A stretch of DNA of 17,508 nt from Desulfuromonadales bacterium (GTDB taxonomy: Bacteria > Desulfobacterota > Desulfuromonadia > Desulfuromonadales > BM103): positions 1-17,508 of the forward strand of contig DAOWJU010000125.1 of the NCBI GenBank assembly GCA_030640215.1, in the 5' to 3' direction. How positions within the stretch are numbered: position 1 is the first letter of the stretch; each line of letters starts with the position of its first letter. The notes below the pieces were generated by a model. That model saw nothing but the letters and a program-made list of their open reading frames with translations, was not told the origin of the DNA and did not search any database. Position numbers and translations under genes: made by a program. Below, in pieces: positions 16,026-17,508 of the stretch.

Positions 16026-17177
16026 ATGTCCATGACCAATCCTGCCCATACCAGTGGACCGATTGATAATAGTCCTTGTGCTACATTGCAAGAACTGACC
16101 CGTCAGTCGGCTTATTTTGCCGATGTGTTTCTGACCCGGCATCTGCTGGATGCGATGCCGGGAATGGTGCTTGTCCTCAACGGCCATCGCCAGATCGTCT
16201 TTGCCAACCGAGCATTCTACCAACTGTCTGGAAAATCTCTCTCGGAAAATCTGGTCGGCCAACTTGTTGGCGATGTGCTCTTGTGCCATATCGCTGGTGA
16301 ATCTGGGGATGGCTGTGGTACCGGGGAATCATGTCAGACTTGTGGTGCCCTGGTGGCCATGCTCTCCGGTCTGGATGGCGAAGAAAGTGTGCAAGAGTGT
16401 GTGCTGACGCGCCAAGATGGCGTCGTTATGCAACATTTGACTTTACGGGTCTGGTCGGCTCCTCTTGAATATGGCGATGAAAAGTTCACCGTTCTGGCTG
16501 GAACAGATATCAGCCATGAACGTCGCCGGCTGGCTTTGGAGCGTACTTTTTTTCACGATATTCTCAACCTGGTCGGTAGTATTCGTGGCTTTGCAGAACT
16601 TATGGAGATTGACGACAAAATTGATCCGATGGAGGTCAGTCGTCGTATTCAGCTGGCTTCGCAAAGAGTTATTGACGAGATTGATGCTCAGCGTGTTCTG
16701 CTCGCAGTGGAGAAGGGCGAACTGAAAGTTGATAACCATATTCTGGTCAGCAATGAGGTCCTCGATGATGTTGTAACTCTTTATGAGGGGCAGGACGTTG
16801 CTCGTCAACGTTTGTTGCAAATTGACGATAGTTCCATTGTGATCCCTTTTGTCAGTGACGCAACCCTCTTAAGACGTATCCTGGGTAATATGGTTAAAAA
16901 TGCCCTGGAGGCTTCACTGGCAGGGGATATCGTCACCCTTGGTGTGAATAGCTCTGAAACAGGTCTGAATTTTTGGGTGCACAACAACGCAGTGATCCCA
17001 GCAGAATATCAACAGAGAATTTTTCAGCGCGATTTCTCCACGAAAGGTTCCGGTCGAGGACTTGGCACCTACAGTATGAAACTTCTCGGCTGCTTCCTTT
17101 CTGGCGATGTTCAGTTTGAGTCAATGCCTGAGAGTGGCACCCGGTTCACTCTCAGCTTGCCTGCTGCTCTTCCGTAA
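16026..17177 (+). CDS. PAS-domain sensor histidine kinase with a four-Cys cluster
   Basis: A 383-residue soluble kinase with no membrane segment. A PAS domain (about 36-165) contains four cysteines (87, 97, 103, 106; pattern C-x9-C-x5-C-x2-C), which I associate with PAS kinases of anaerobic Deltaproteobacteria and which could bind metal or sense redox. An H box, FFHDILNLVGSIRGF with His177, follows. The ATPase domain has an N box NMVKNALEAS (288-297) and glycine-rich GSGRGLGTYS (341-350). The usual D-x-G-x-G box is replaced by VHNNAVIP, as in a subgroup of such kinases. No response regulator is adjacent. ATG 16026 has only a weak ribosome-binding site; ATG 16032 is an alternative. Signal and target are unknown. 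Confidence 0.9.
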   Translation: MSMTNPAHTSGPIDNSPCATLQELTRQSAYFADVFLTRHLLDAMPGMVLVLNGHRQIVFANRAFYQLSGKSLSENLVGQLVGDVLLCHIAGESGDGCGTGESCQTCGALVAMLSGLDGEESVQECVLTRQDGVVMQHLTLRVWSAPLEYGDEKFTVLAGTDISHERRRLALERTFFHDILNLVGSIRGFAELMEIDDKIDPMEVSRRIQLASQRVIDEIDAQRVLLAVEKGELKVDNHILVSNEVLDDVVTLYEGQDVARQRLLQIDDSSIVIPFVSDATLLRRILGNMVKNALEASLAGDIVTLGVNSSETGLNFWVHNNAVIPAEYQQRIFQRDFSTKGSGRGLGTYSMKLLGCFLSGDVQFESMPESGTRFTLSLPAALP

Positions 17178-17358
17178 TCCCCTCTGTGGAATCCTTCCAG
17201 ATGAAATAGGCCATTATCCACTACCTCTGTTCGTCTTTGGCCAGTTCTTGCCAGTAAAACTCTTCTGCTTTCGTATTGTCGGCTAGATTGACAACTAAAA
17301 AAAGTCTGCCAGAATACAATTTTAAAACAGTTTTTCTGTTATCCTCATTTTTTGGCAT
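17152..17358 (-). pseudogene. possible broken small gene, split by an in-frame TAG
   Basis: On the minus strand an ATG at 17358 opens a 45-codon frame ending in TAG (17223-17221). The same frame then continues for 22 more codons to TGA (17154-17152), overlapping the convergent end of the kinase gene by 26 bases. Both halves have protein-like composition: an amphipathic stretch with VLKLYSGRLFLVV, then KAEEFYWQELAKDEQR before the TAG, and MAYFIWKDSTEG after it. I do not recognise the family and see no good ribosome-binding site. It may be a decayed gene, two tiny genes, or chance. Confidence 0.33.
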
Positions 17359-17390
17359 TGCTATTGCCAATTGCCTTATTATTAGTTCTC

Positions 17391-17508
17391 GGAGGCTGTC
17401 GGACTATCCATGACCCGGCTGCAAATCCGGCTGTTTGGCCCATATTTCAGCTCCTTTTCGACCAATAGCTATGGCTATTACTCTCAAACGAGCCAAAATC
17501 TGGTCTCA
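17391..17508. repeat. partly palindromic intergenic sequence, possible dispersed repeat cut by the window end
   Basis: The segment has no gene. It holds an inverted repeat AATAGC (17464-17469) and GCTATT (17474-17479) around TATG, flanked by a matching outer pair TTTGGC (17434-17439) and GCCAAA (17492-17497), plus a direct repeat CCGGCTG spaced by five bases on the left. The nested symmetry and the sharp change of character after the AT-rich stretch before 17390 suggest a mobile or repeated non-coding element whose right part is outside the window. Only a genome-wide search would show whether it is repeated. Confidence 0.35.

Noticed and set aside
17345..17443. 32-codon minus-strand frame with an AAAGGAG site 8 bases before its ATG
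   Set aside because: It runs through the palindromic region, has no recognisable composition or motif, and overlaps the better minus-strand frame in another phase; the ribosome-site match may be chance.
17178..17508. CRISPR array, riboswitch or transposase gene at the right end
   Set aside because: There are no regularly spaced repeats, no recognisable riboswitch core and no transposase-like frame; only the features listed are supported.

Overview
The window is a chromosomal, mostly core-gene region from a bacterium that looks like a member of the Desulfuromonadales (Geobacter / Desulfuromonas / Pelobacter group). That placement is inference. It rests on the gene order (tRNA-Met genes, tilS, ftsH, folP, cdaA, cdaR/ybbR, glmM, pdxJ, acpS, nnr, CBS, tsaE, lysC, cimA), on a citramalate-type isoleucine pathway gene, and on a PAS histidine kinase with a four-cysteine cluster that I associate with this group. 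GC content is moderate by eye. All confident genes are on the + strand; one doubtful broken small gene near the right end is on the - strand.

Layout. 1-310: a strong sigma70-type promoter, an initiator tRNA-Met and a second CAU tRNA, then a terminator-like hairpin. 319-4613: tilS (lysidine synthase), ftsH (membrane AAA protease, with its own promoter and a pentapeptide-repeat tail) and folP. 4643-7511: cdaA-cdaR-glmM, the c-di-AMP synthase module coupled to amino-sugar synthesis. 7540-11139: a tightly packed run of pdxJ, acpS, bifunctional nnr, a CBS-pair protein and tsaE, with 0-2 base gaps or a 4-base overlap between neighbours. 11156-14691: a promoter, lysC with a likely internal in-frame start for a small subunit, cimA, and a ComEA-like SLBB/helix-hairpin-helix protein overlapping the end of cimA. 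14692-17177: a 51-residue zinc-ribbon protein with its own terminator, a stand-alone E2 acyltransferase catalytic domain, and a PAS histidine kinase. 17178-17508: no confident gene; it holds a minus-strand reading frame split by an in-frame TAG and a partly palindromic sequence that may be a dispersed repeat running off the window.

How the genes fit together. Several tRNA themes meet here: CAU-anticodon tRNAs beside tilS, which modifies the CAU tRNA-Ile, and tsaE for t6A37. Envelope and precursor metabolism (glmM with c-di-AMP signalling, acpS, folP, pdxJ, nnr repair) makes up the middle. Aspartate-family and isoleucine synthesis (lysC, cimA) follows.

Most interesting points: an SD-preceded internal start in lysC matching the alpha/beta overlapping-subunit arrangement known in other bacteria; two near-perfect intrinsic-terminator hairpins inside coding sequence (early acpS and early comEA-like gene), each starting about 70 bases after the stop of the preceding gene; a DarB-like CBS-only protein downstream of the c-di-AMP synthase; and an E2 catalytic domain with no lipoyl arm.
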